Shown one piece after another: positions 1 to 6,380 of a DNA stretch of 13,711 bases. Under the pieces are notes generated by a model. The model did no database searches. It saw nothing but the letters and a program-made list of their open reading frames with translations, and was not told the DNA's origin. A program made the position numbers and the translations under genes. This stretch comes from Pseudomonadota bacterium (GTDB lineage Bacteria; Myxococcota_A; Bradymonadia; UBA4248). The DNA lies in assembly GCA_009786045.1 (NCBI GenBank), contig WQTY01000015.1, forward strand, positions 1 to 13,711, given 5' to 3'. How positions within the stretch are numbered: position 1 is the stretch's first letter; each line of letters begins with the position of its first letter.

Positions 1-14
1 AGCATTGCAGGGGG

Positions 15-38
15 TTCGGGGGAGCTGGCTCCCCCGAA
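15..38. repeat. G/C-rich hairpin with an adjacent direct repeat of its right arm
   Basis: TTCGGGGGAGC (15-25) is followed after two bases by its exact complement GCTCCCCCGAA (28-38). The last ten bases of the right arm, CTCCCCCGAA, recur at 41-50. There is no T-run on either side, so a canonical intrinsic terminator is not shown. It could be a terminator-like or mRNA-stabilising structure of a gene left of the window, or a dispersed repeat. Confidence 0.6.
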
Positions 39-165
39 GACTCCCCCGAAAAGGCACGACAAAAACGGCATACTAAAAATGATGTGCGGGGTATTGCAAA
101 AGCCCAGGCAATTTGTATGCTTCGCGCAGAGATTTAGCTGTGGGTGCCATTGAACGGCGCGAAAG

Positions 166-183
166 CATGACTTGAATGTCATG
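166..183. promoter_or_regulatory. Perfect dyad, possible enhancer site for a sigma-54 activator
   Basis: CATGAC (166-171) and GTCATG (178-183) form a perfect 6-bp inverted repeat with a 6-base spacer. One mismatch further out, AA (163-164) pairs with TT (185-186). It lies about 90 bp upstream of the -24/-12 promoter match at 269-286, a usual distance for sites bound by bacterial enhancer-binding proteins. The dyad is seen directly; the role is inferred from position only. Confidence 0.35.
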
Positions 184-268
184 GTTGACGTTGCGTGCGG
201 TTTGTCTGTGAAGGCCTCAACAGTCAAAAAGTTGGCTTAAATCAATGCTTTTCGGGGGGTATTTGTCG

Positions 269-286
269 TTGGCATTCGATTTGCAA
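269..286 (+). promoter_or_regulatory. Candidate sigma-54 (RpoN) -24/-12 promoter
   Basis: The sequence TTGGCATTCGATTTGCAA has the invariant GG (271-272) and GC (283-284) dinucleotides separated by exactly 10 bases, as sigma-54 promoters require. It matches TGGCA and TTGCA in both halves of the known consensus TGGCAC-N5-TTGCW. Transcription would start near 296, giving a leader of about 70 nt before the sigma factor gene. A sigma-70 reading of the same stretch is clearly poorer. Confidence 0.5.
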
Positions 287-365
287 TAGGACGTGTTTGC
301 ATCGTATGCGACGTGCGGTGTGTCGGCGCCAGGTAATTTGGAGCTGTAAGTGTCGCAAGAGGTAA

Positions 366-1853
366 ATGATGAACACAACGACTTTCGCGATGGATGAGAT
401 TTGGGAAGATGCGAACGAGCGAGCGGCTTCTGCCCGCCAGGCTTCGGAAGCGTTGGAGCCGGGTTTTGATTCCGTTCGCCATTATCTGCATCGCATCGGC
501 AGTGTTCCCCTTTTGACGCGCGAGGATGAGGAGTTTTGGGGCAGGGAAATGGATGCCGCGCGCGAACAGATGATGATGGCGGTTTTTGGCACGCAGATTG
601 GCGTGACGATGATTCTGAATCAGGTGTCGGCATTTTGCCGTGGTGAATTAAAGTTGAAGGATCTCATTGGGCATCGCCAGATGGAGCTGGATGAGCGAGA
701 GGAGTCGAGTGAGTCCCTGATGAAGGGTTTTTCAGCTCTGACGGAGCTGCTTTCCGATGTGCGCCGGTTTGAGAGGGCGCATCAGGCGAAGATTATTGAG
801 ACGATTCTGGCGCTTGACCTTGGGATAGATTTTATCCTGACGATGGTGCGCCGTCTTGAGGAACAGGCAGGCGCGCTGATGAAGGCGCGTGCGGAGTGGC
901 TTGAGCTTTGCCATCTTCTTGGGTGCGGCAGCGAGGATTTGGCAGGCAGCATTGAGAAGTATCGGGCTAAGCAGCCGTGCCGTTTTATCGTAAGCGAAGG
1001 GCAGTTTGCGCGCTATTCGGCGCTGTTTGATCGCTACGAGGCCGAACGCGAGTCGCTGCGGTCTGAGGTCGGTGACGACTTTGCCGGCTTTGAGCAGGCC
1101 ATGTTGAGAATTCATGAGGCAGATGTCCGCTATGAGAAGGCCCGTTCTGTGATGATCATGGCCAATCTTCGGCTCGTGGTCATCGTGGCCAAGCGCTTTG
1201 CTCGCCGCGGCATGCAGCTTCTGGATTTGATCCAGGAGGGCAACATCGGTCTCATGCGAGCGGTGGAGAAATTTGACTATCGCCGCGGCCACAAGTTTTC
1301 GACCTATGCCACATGGTGGATTAAGCAGAGTGTGACCCGTGCCTATGCGGATCAGTCGCGTACGGTGCGCGTGCCGGTGCATCTGATCGAGATCATCCAT
1401 CGCATCATCCGCAGCATGCGCGTGCTTGAGCAGGAGCTGGGACATGCGCCGACGGTTGCCGAAGTCGCAAAGCGCCTTGATCTGAGCGAGAGCTATGTTG
1501 AGAAGATGCTGCGCATTTCGCGCACGACGGTTTCGCTGGATGCGCCCGTGGGCGAGGATGAGGATTGCACTTTGGCGGATTTCATCGAGGATACCACGAT
1601 GCCAAATCAGTTTGATCTCTTGTCCGAGAACGCGCTCAATGGCGAGATGTCGAAGCTCCTGACCTGCCTGAGTCCGCGCGAGGAGAGGATCCTGCGGCTG
1701 CGTTATGGCATTGGCGGGGCGTCGAACTATACCCTCGAAGAGGTTGGCAAGGAGTTCTCCCTGACACGCGAGCGGATCCGCCAGATCGAAGCCCGCGCCG
1801 TCGAAAAGCTGCGCTCGCCGGCTAAACAATGTGACCTGGCGCTTTACGTCTAG
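366..1853 (+). CDS. RpoD-like sigma-70 family RNA polymerase sigma factor
   Basis: This 495-residue sigma factor directs core RNA polymerase to promoters. Region 1.2 starts near residue 35 ([11 protein letters not shown]). A Glu/Arg-rich non-conserved region spans about 75-255. Region 2 starts at NLRLVV (267) and includes the [20 protein letters not shown] and TYATWWIKQ motifs. Region 3 covers roughly 339-415, and region 4 starts at LSPREERIL (425) with a helix-turn-helix ending [16 protein letters not shown]. These match RpoD/SigA closely. The acidic region 1.1 of housekeeping RpoD is absent, and no dnaG neighbour is present, so it may be a group 2 or paralogous factor. AAGAGGT at 357-363 is only 2 nt from the first ATG but 5 nt from the second ATG at 369, which is the likelier start. 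A sigma-54-type promoter match lies upstream and a hairpin with a T-run downstream. Confidence 0.95.
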   Translation: MMNTTTFAMDEIWEDANERAASARQASEALEPGFDSVRHYLHRIGSVPLLTREDEEFWGREMDAAREQMMMAVFGTQIGVTMILNQVSAFCRGELKLKDLIGHRQMELDEREESSESLMKGFSALTELLSDVRRFERAHQAKIIETILALDLGIDFILTMVRRLEEQAGALMKARAEWLELCHLLGCGSEDLAGSIEKYRAKQPCRFIVSEGQFARYSALFDRYEAERESLRSEVGDDFAGFEQAMLRIHEADVRYEKARSVMIMANLRLVVIVAKRFARRGMQLLDLIQEGNIGLMRAVEKFDYRRGHKFSTYATWWIKQSVTRAYADQSRTVRVPVHLIEIIHRIIRSMRVLEQELGHAPTVAEVAKRLDLSESYVEKMLRISRTTVSLDAPVGEDEDCTLADFIEDTTMPNQFDLLSENALNGEMSKLLTCLSPREERILRLRYGIGGASNYTLEEVGKEFSLTRERIRQIEARAVEKLRSPAKQCDLALYV

Positions 1854-1859
1854 GGGGGC

Positions 1860-1899
1860 GCGCCCTATTGGTGTGGCATGCCACACCAATACGGGCTGC
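1860..1899. repeat. Bulged palindrome A (CTA/TACG family)
   Basis: The 24-bp core 1867-1890 is a perfect palindrome reading ATTGGTGTGGC-AT-GCCACACCAAT. Pairing continues outward: GCCCT before it pairs with AGGGC after it, except that a single C (1892) is left unpaired in the right arm. A further T (1897) is bulged before an outer GC pair. It starts 6 nt after the sigma factor stop codon. The left signature is CTA at 1865-1867 and the right signature is TACG at 1890-1893, as in the other family members. Confidence 0.8.
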
Positions 1900-1904
1900 G
1901 GCGC

Positions 1905-1945
1905 CGCGCTATTTGGCGTGCCGCCAAATACGCGCGCGCTTTTTT
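1905..1945 (+). terminator. Bulged palindrome B followed by a T-run; probable intrinsic terminator of the sigma factor gene
   Basis: CGCGCTATTTGGCG (1905-1918) pairs with CGCCAAATA (1922-1930) and GCGCG (1932-1936), leaving one C (1931) unpaired. Six T bases follow at 1940-1945. A 14-bp G/C-rich stem plus a U-tract fits a Rho-independent terminator for the upstream + strand gene. It begins five bases after palindrome A and shares the CTA/TACG signature (left 1909-1911, right 1929-1932), so it is both a family member and the only one with a T-run. Confidence 0.65.
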
Positions 1946-1985
1946 GGGGGGCAGGGCACGCGTTATCACCTCACGGCTGTGCGTC

Positions 1986-2014
1986 TTGCTTCCATGGCGT
2001 TTTGTGGGTATATG
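1986..2014 (+). promoter_or_regulatory. Weak sigma-70 promoter candidate for the Cys-rich lipoprotein gene
   Basis: TTGCTT (1986-1991) and TATATG (2009-2014) are separated by 17 bases. The -10 is fair and the -35 matches only its TTG. It lies between the terminator-like palindromes and the gene start at 2114, where an independent promoter would be expected. The evidence is positional and weak. Confidence 0.25.
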
Positions 2015-2113
2015 TCGCTTCCGGCTTCCCGATACCATGATGCTTTCCGTACCTGGGATTATCCTCAGACGAGGGGACGCATGTGTTGGGCCTGACGAAG
2101 AGAGGTGAGCGAG

Positions 2114-3787
2114 ATGCGACAGTTGGGAAAAATGATGGCATTGCTCTGTGTCATGGGGTTCGTTGGGTGTGAAGACAAGGCAGCGGCGCCGGTGTGCGGT
2201 AATGGGATTCTGGAAACGGGGGAAGCCTGTGAACCTGCACTGGCAATCGATTTAACGTGCGACTTTTTAGACGAATCCAAACCGCTGGGTGAAGTGCGCT
2301 GCACGTCATCATGCAGTCTCGACTTCTCGGATTGCCATGCAGCCGTGCCGTCGGTGTGCGGTAATGGGATTCTGGAAACGGGGGAAGCCTGTGATGGCGA
2401 AGATTTTGGCGATGCAACCTGCGCCAGTGTCGCTCCCGCAAGGCCGTATGGCCGGCTTGGATGCACGCGCGATTGCCAGATTTCGACCACATTTTGTGGG
2501 ATCGCCGATCTCGGCCTCCAGGCACCGGCGCCTGATGTCGAGATGACCGATGTGCTGTGCTCCAATGGCAAGAACGATTTCGATACAATTGATGCGAACG
2601 GACAGATATCAAATTGGTTTGATTGTGACAATTTTTCCTGTCTGATGTCACCTTTGGTTCAGGTTTGCCGTTCGACCGAAAACAGCGACGAGGCGTGTTC
2701 GGATGGCATCGATAATCCGACATCATCGAAATTGCCGGGTGCCTTTGCCAATAAGCTGAACGGGCTGATTGATTGCGAGGATCCTTCCTGTTTCAAGAAC
2801 CCGCGCGTGACGGTGTGTCCAAACGAGGCGCCGCGTTGGGAGCTGGCCGAAGAATGCATGGATGGGACCGATAATGATGGCGATACGCTGATCGACTGTG
2901 ATGATCCGGATTGCCTGCAGGCGGGTTCGCCCTGCCCGTTGGGACCAATGAAGCGAGTGCTGTTTGACAACGCACACCATCAGATAGCCGGTCAGGCGGA
3001 CTGGATTATCGATGTGACAGGACGACGGCCATTTCCAAGCAAACCCGCGCGCGAGGATGACTGGCATGGGTCATTGTCCAGTTGGGGGAAAGATTTGCTG
3101 GACTCCGGGCGCTATGTTCTGGAAACGCTTCCCCAGGATCGAAGCCTGACCCATGGGGATGCCGCTGCCGTTCAGGATCTCCGATATTATCATATTTTGG
3201 TTATCGTTGAACCCAGCGCCAGGTTTACGGCAGCCGAAATCAAGGCTGTGTATGATTTCGTCGAGGCTGGCGGAGGGGTAATGTTTTTTGCCAATCATAA
3301 AGGCGCGGACAGGGATGGCAACGGCGTGGATGCCATTGATGCCATCAATGATCTCCTGTCTCAGCTGCCCGGTGCCATCTCGGCGGCAGATAACCCATTT
3401 GGTTTTTCCGTACTCTCGCTGGCATCCATGCAGAATGAAACGGCCGTCCCCTTGCCCGAAGTGATTTTGCATGGGGCGATCAGCGGTTTGGCCGGGACTG
3501 TTTCCAGGACGGGATCGTATGCCGGGACGGCATTCGCGATTCACGACGATACAAAGGCCAGGGCTCTGCTGCGCACGGTCAGGAGCAATGAGGATTATGC
3601 CGTTGCTGTCGAATATAAAAAGGGCCGGATAGTGGCCGTGGGAGACTCGGCCATTGCCGGCGATGCTACGAATTTTCTTGGCCTGAGGCGAAGCCATAAC
3701 GGATATCACGAAAACGGCGTCGACAACCGAGTTTTTCTTTTAAATGCCATCGACTGGCTGGCCGATACAGCCAGGGTTGTCGATTAG
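2114..3787 (+). CDS. Lipoprotein with myxococcal Cys-rich repeats and a Rossmann-like (GATase-like) C-terminal domain
   Basis: A lipoprotein signal peptide ends at the lipobox FVGC, with Cys 19 counted from the ATG at 2114. AAGAGAGG at 2098-2105 sits 8 nt before this ATG and overlaps the upstream GTG at 2105, so 2114 is preferred; 2105 would add three residues. The mature part holds two CGNGILETGEAC repeats of the myxococcal disulfide-rich type. Three Cys/Asp modules follow (CSNGKNDF..., CSDGIDN..., CMDGTDNDGDTLIDCDDPDC) resembling calcium-binding loops. From about residue 275 a domain starting KRVLFDNAHHQ runs to the end, with strand and turn motifs such as ILVIVEPS, AGGGVMFFAN and IVAVGDSAIAG. 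This resembles DUF4350-like or class I glutamine-amidotransferase-fold domains, which often lack catalysis. The last ends in NRVFLLNAIDWLAD. Its role, perhaps surface binding of a ligand or polymer, is unknown. It converges with the SPOR gene, 24 nt away. Confidence 0.85.
   Translation: MRQLGKMMALLCVMGFVGCEDKAAAPVCGNGILETGEACEPALAIDLTCDFLDESKPLGEVRCTSSCSLDFSDCHAAVPSVCGNGILETGEACDGEDFGDATCASVAPARPYGRLGCTRDCQISTTFCGIADLGLQAPAPDVEMTDVLCSNGKNDFDTIDANGQISNWFDCDNFSCLMSPLVQVCRSTENSDEACSDGIDNPTSSKLPGAFANKLNGLIDCEDPSCFKNPRVTVCPNEAPRWELAEECMDGTDNDGDTLIDCDDPDCLQAGSPCPLGPMKRVLFDNAHHQIAGQADWIIDVTGRRPFPSKPAREDDWHGSLSSWGKDLLDSGRYVLETLPQDRSLTHGDAAAVQDLRYYHILVIVEPSARFTAAEIKAVYDFVEAGGGVMFFANHKGADRDGNGVDAIDAINDLLSQLPGAISAADNPFGFSVLSLASMQNETAVPLPEVILHGAISGLAGTVSRTGSYAGTAFAIHDDTKARALLRTVRSNEDYAVAVEYKKGRIVAVGDSAIAGDATNFLGLRRSHNGYHENGVDNRVFLLNAIDWLADTARVVD
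2190..2232 (+). repeat. 43-bp perfect direct repeat, copy 1 (second copy 2352-2394)
   Basis: The 43 bases at 2190-2232 recur without a mismatch at 2352-2394, 162 bp (54 codons) later and in frame. They encode the CGNGILETGEAC motif and flanking bases. The sequence between and after the two copies is strongly diverged at both DNA and protein level. Confidence 0.9.
2352..2394 (+). repeat. 43-bp perfect direct repeat, copy 2
   Basis: This is the second exact copy of 2190-2232, inside the same lipoprotein gene. Identity stops abruptly at both ends: ACC follows the first copy and TGG follows the second. Confidence 0.9.
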
Positions 3788-3811
3788 GTTTTTTTGTGGG
3801 GGAAGTGGCAA

Positions 3812-4375
3812 TCATAGGGTGACGACAAAACCCTTTAGCCCGGTTTTTTTCTGAATCGTGGCCTGAAGCTGTTCGGCTTGCTGGCGTTGTTTTCCACCAT
3901 CAATGCGTACGCGATACCATCCCTTGCCATCGACGGTTTCATTGACAATGACGGCCAGATAGCCCTGAGCCTGTAGTTCTCTGACGAGGTTTTGAGCCTC
4001 TTGTGCACTCTGAAACGAGGAGACCTGGACGGCGTATTTTCCTGTCAGCTTGAGGTTCCCTGGTCTGACGCCTTTGGCCCGGGCGGCCAGGGCCGGGTTC
4101 TGCTCAGTCGAAACCTCGGGAAGCGTGCGCATTGGGGCTGGCTGATCCAGGAGTGCAAAAAAGTCATAATGATAGGGCTCGGCCGGTCCTGTTTCGTGGT
4201 TTCGCCGTTTCGTTTTATGAGGCGTGATGGCACCTTCAATGTCAAGGCTCAGCTGACCATTTGCCACATGGCCTTTGAGGAAAAGCTGCGTTATTGCAAA
4301 GACGGCGGCAACAGCCACGACGCTCCCAATAATGAGCAGGGAAATCCGAAGCAACCCCCAGGCTTTCATTCTCAT
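3812..4375 (-). CDS. SPOR-domain single-pass membrane protein
   Basis: A 187-residue protein with a short cytoplasmic N-terminus, one membrane helix at about residues 8-32, a variable linker, and a C-terminal SPOR domain from about residue 112 (GKYAVQVSSF ... GWYRVRIDGG ... KGFVVTL). SPOR domains are known to bind denuded glycan strands of septal peptidoglycan, so a role at the division site or in cell-wall remodelling is likely but not shown. The frame extends to a GTG at 4429 with no ribosome binding site. The ATG at 4375 has a strong GGAGGAG (4385-4391) nine bases upstream and puts the membrane helix at the usual distance from the N-terminus, so I chose it. It is the last gene of the minus-strand cluster, 96 nt after the lipoprotein gene. 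Confidence 0.85.
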   Translation of the reverse strand: MRMKAWGLLRISLLIIGSVVAVAAVFAITQLFLKGHVANGQLSLDIEGAITPHKTKRRNHETGPAEPYHYDFFALLDQPAPMRTLPEVSTEQNPALAARAKGVRPGNLKLTGKYAVQVSSFQSAQEAQNLVRELQAQGYLAVIVNETVDGKGWYRVRIDGGKQRQQAEQLQATIQKKTGLKGFVVTL

Positions 4376-4384
4376 GTCTTCAAT

Positions 4385-4391
4385 CTCCTCC
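4385..4391 (-). promoter_or_regulatory. Strong ribosome binding site that sets the SPOR gene start
   Basis: The minus strand reads GGAGGAG here, nine bases before the ATG at 4375-4373. The alternative GTG at 4429 has no purine-rich sequence in the right place. Confidence 0.75.
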
Positions 4392-4471
4392 AAATTTGCC
4401 GTGCGGCTCTTGGGTCGTGGGTTTAGCACCGATGACGCACAGCGGCAAAATTGTGGGGTGAAGACAAGGGG

Positions 4472-5671
4472 CTAGTTGGGGCGTTCGGCAATGAGGGAAT
4501 GTGCTGCTTGCCAGAGTATTTTGCCGCTGTATGCATCCTGGAGATCGAGCACGGCATCATCACTGATCAAACGCCAGCGCTTGTTGTTGTCGACCAGGTG
4601 CCAGGTCGAAAAACCTGGTTCGATGATGGCCAGCTGGGGCGCATTGTCAAACCGGAAGGCGATAAGAAAGCCGGAGGCGATGGGCGCAATGCCGTTGATG
4701 GTCCGTTCCCTGAGACCATTGAGCTTGATGCGTTTGGCTTCGCGCGTATGGGGATCGATGCGCTCAATGCAGGTATCCCCGGCGGCATCCTGCCACACGA
4801 CGGCGAAAACACCGTGGCCGGTGGCGATGATGGGGCGCTGGGCTGTGGCTTCACCAAGATCAAATATATTTTCGGGATGTTGGGCAAAGGCAGCATAGGC
4901 ACGGCCGGCGGCTGTCCAGGCCAGAAGGACATGTCTGTCATAGGCGGCGATGTCAAGGCTTCGAATGGGGGCTTCGAAGAACCACTCCACGCCTGCCGGC
5001 TTCTGGCTGTTTTTTGCCAGATCGTAGATATCGCAGACGATGCCCGTTCGCCTGGCGCGCTGCGTGAGGCTGCATGCCAGAATGGCGTTGTCGTCATAGC
5101 TGGCAAGCGATGTCTGAAGCACGGTGTTTTGGGCAGAGTGGAGCGGAATCTGGCGCACGATGTCGCCCTGGGGATTTGCCACGACGATGGCGGAAACCCT
5201 CGTATCGCCCGCATAGGCGCCCTCATTGAAGACGAAGGCAAATAATCCGGCAGCTGTCGCCATGTCGTCGACGCGTGCACCCGATTGGGTGTCGGACTCG
5301 TAGAGCGGGACGATTTTGGGCTGATTCGGGTTGGTGCGCTCGGCAATGTAGGCACTGCCCTTGAAGCATACTGCCAGCTCTGTCGAAGGGCAGCTTTGGA
5401 TATCGCGTACGTCGCTCTGGATGGCGATGGCAAAATGCGAGGGCGTTGCCACGGAGCCAAAAACCTGCGTCGGCAGGTGGCTGTCTATCTGGAGAAGAAA
5501 AGGCCCGGGCTCACCCGGGGGAGGTGTCCATACTGGCGCGGAAACCTCCGCCGAAGCGGCGCTCTGCGCCGCCGCAGACGGTGATTCGGGCGCGGCCCCT
5601 CTGTCGCCGGAGCGGCAGCCTGCGAAGGTACAAAGCGCCACGGCAATGACGCAAATGACGGCATGACGCAT
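4472..5671 (-). CDS. Lipoprotein, probable beta-propeller-like, function unknown
   Basis: A 399-residue protein beginning with a lipoprotein signal (lipobox TFAGC, Cys 19), then an Ala/Ser/Pro-rich linker to about residue 55. The rest is rich in short beta-type segments, for example SHFAIAIQSD, GLFAFVFNEG, DRHVLLAWTAAG, GVFAVVWQDAAG and GFLIAFRFDN. Their spacing of about 45-50 residues suggests a beta-propeller. I do not recognise a named family and see no catalytic motif. Pairs of Cys in the body (SCPSTELAVC, ILACSL...GIVCDIYD) could form disulfides after export. It starts 14 nt after the stop of the preceding exported protein, so the two are surely co-transcribed. The ribosome binding site (GGGAT) is weak and lies in that 14-nt gap, hinting at translational coupling. 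Confidence 0.8.
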   Translation of the reverse strand: MRHAVICVIAVALCTFAGCRSGDRGAAPESPSAAAQSAASAEVSAPVWTPPPGEPGPFLLQIDSHLPTQVFGSVATPSHFAIAIQSDVRDIQSCPSTELAVCFKGSAYIAERTNPNQPKIVPLYESDTQSGARVDDMATAAGLFAFVFNEGAYAGDTRVSAIVVANPQGDIVRQIPLHSAQNTVLQTSLASYDDNAILACSLTQRARRTGIVCDIYDLAKNSQKPAGVEWFFEAPIRSLDIAAYDRHVLLAWTAAGRAYAAFAQHPENIFDLGEATAQRPIIATGHGVFAVVWQDAAGDTCIERIDPHTREAKRIKLNGLRERTINGIAPIASGFLIAFRFDNAPQLAIIEPGFSTWHLVDNNKRWRLISDDAVLDLQDAYSGKILWQAAHSLIAERPN

Positions 5672-5685
5672 TGTTTTATCCCAAA

Positions 5686-6327
5686 CTATCGGCTGGCCTT
5701 CTGCCGGAGCTGCCCGCTGTACCAGCCACCGGTCATCGCATCAAGCTGGGCGGTGAGTTCCTGGATGGCAAGTTCTCGCTTGAGCCTGTCGGCAACATCC
5801 GTCGGCGGATTCATGCTCATCTCGACCTGGAGCTTGCGCCTGGCATAGTAAGTCTTGGTGACCTGCTGAAGGATCGTATTGCGGTTTCTGGCTGTGGAGT
5901 TCATTTGGCTGTAGACGCGCAGCTGATCGGGGTTATAGACGAGCTGGCTCAAATCCCACTGAGCCCGGACATTGTGCCGGATTTGATCGGTCTCTTCCCT
6001 GAAGGTGGTCTCTCGCTCATAAGAAGAGGAAGTGCCGCTTGTCACTTTATTAACGACACGCTGAGGCCGATCGCGATTCTGATCCTGGAACTGGAAAGTG
6101 TAGGTAACATTCTTGGGGAGGGCGTTGGCGGCGCCGGCCCGTGAGTACAGACTTTCGAGCCGCTCACTGGTGAGGCCGGCGAATTCCAGCGCCGCCTGCT
6201 GGGTCGCCTCAATGCTTGGCTCGGAATTAAACTGCGCCAAAATCTCCTGGGCAGATTGGGCACTCGCGAACGCTGGTACCATCGACAGCATGACGCCCAG
6301 GCCTAAGGTGGCAAAAAATCGTGACAT
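5686..6327 (-). CDS. Exported protein, stand-alone copy of the C-terminal module of the neighbouring propeller protein
   Basis: A 213-residue protein with a signal peptide (cleavage likely after AFASA, residue 23). The mature chain, from EPSIEATQQ at residue 36 to the end, aligns along its length with residues 497-665 of the product of the upstream gene. Shared positions include EPS at the module start, LP..V.......Q...R, a W.DL motif, RxxxL...V....Y.RRKLQ against ARRSLQ-type sequence, and the terminal AQL..MTGGWY against AQL..LTGGFY. The second half is probably long alpha helices. I cannot name a family; similar TGG-ending helical modules occur, to my knowledge, in myxococcal exported proteins of unknown role. 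AGGAG precedes the ATG by 6 nt. Spacing is 53 nt after the propeller gene and 14 nt before the lipoprotein gene, so it sits inside one operon. Confidence 0.8.
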   Translation of the reverse strand: MSRFFATLGLGVMLSMVPAFASAQSAQEILAQFNSEPSIEATQQAALEFAGLTSERLESLYSRAGAANALPKNVTYTFQFQDQNRDRPQRVVNKVTSGTSSSYERETTFREETDQIRHNVRAQWDLSQLVYNPDQLRVYSQMNSTARNRNTILQQVTKTYYARRKLQVEMSMNPPTDVADRLKRELAIQELTAQLDAMTGGWYSGQLRQKASR

Positions 6328-6380
6328 GGCTTACTCCTGAAAAAAGGGGGAATACGAAAGCAAAGAAAAAAGAAAATAAA

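Larger units (their letters stand above)
1..365. other. Non-coding leader region upstream of the sigma factor gene
   Basis: I find no convincing gene in these 365 bases; the open frames on the minus strand are shadows without recognisable protein features. The stretch holds a G/C-rich hairpin (15-38), a perfect 6-bp dyad (166-183), a -24/-12 promoter match (269-286) and a ribosome binding site just before 366. The left edge may be the 3' flank of a gene outside the window. Confidence 0.6.

Noticed and set aside
105..121. Second -24/-12-like sequence, AGGCAATTTGTATGCT
   Set aside because: GG and GC have the right 10-base spacing, but both half-sites miss the leading T and it lies far from the gene; much weaker than 269-286.
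732..1889. Long minus-strand frame opposite the sigma factor gene (385 codons)
   Set aside because: It mirrors a clearly conserved sigma factor; its translation is His/Arg/Leu-rich with no recognisable domain, a typical antisense shadow.
1860..1936. Integron attC sites as an explanation for the bulged palindromes
   Set aside because: They lack the RYYYAAC/GTTRRRY core sites and there are no cassette-like genes or integrase; only the principle of an extrahelical base is similar.
1831..2108. Three short overlapping plus-strand frames across the intergenic palindromes
   Set aside because: They cover the palindromes, lack good ribosome binding sites and show no protein-like sequence; they are chance frames in G/C-rich non-coding DNA.
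3754..3795. Stem CTGGCTG/CAGCCAG near the end of the Cys-rich lipoprotein gene plus a run of seven T
   Set aside because: The T-run starts 14 bases after the stem, with the stop codon between; too far for a standard intrinsic terminator.
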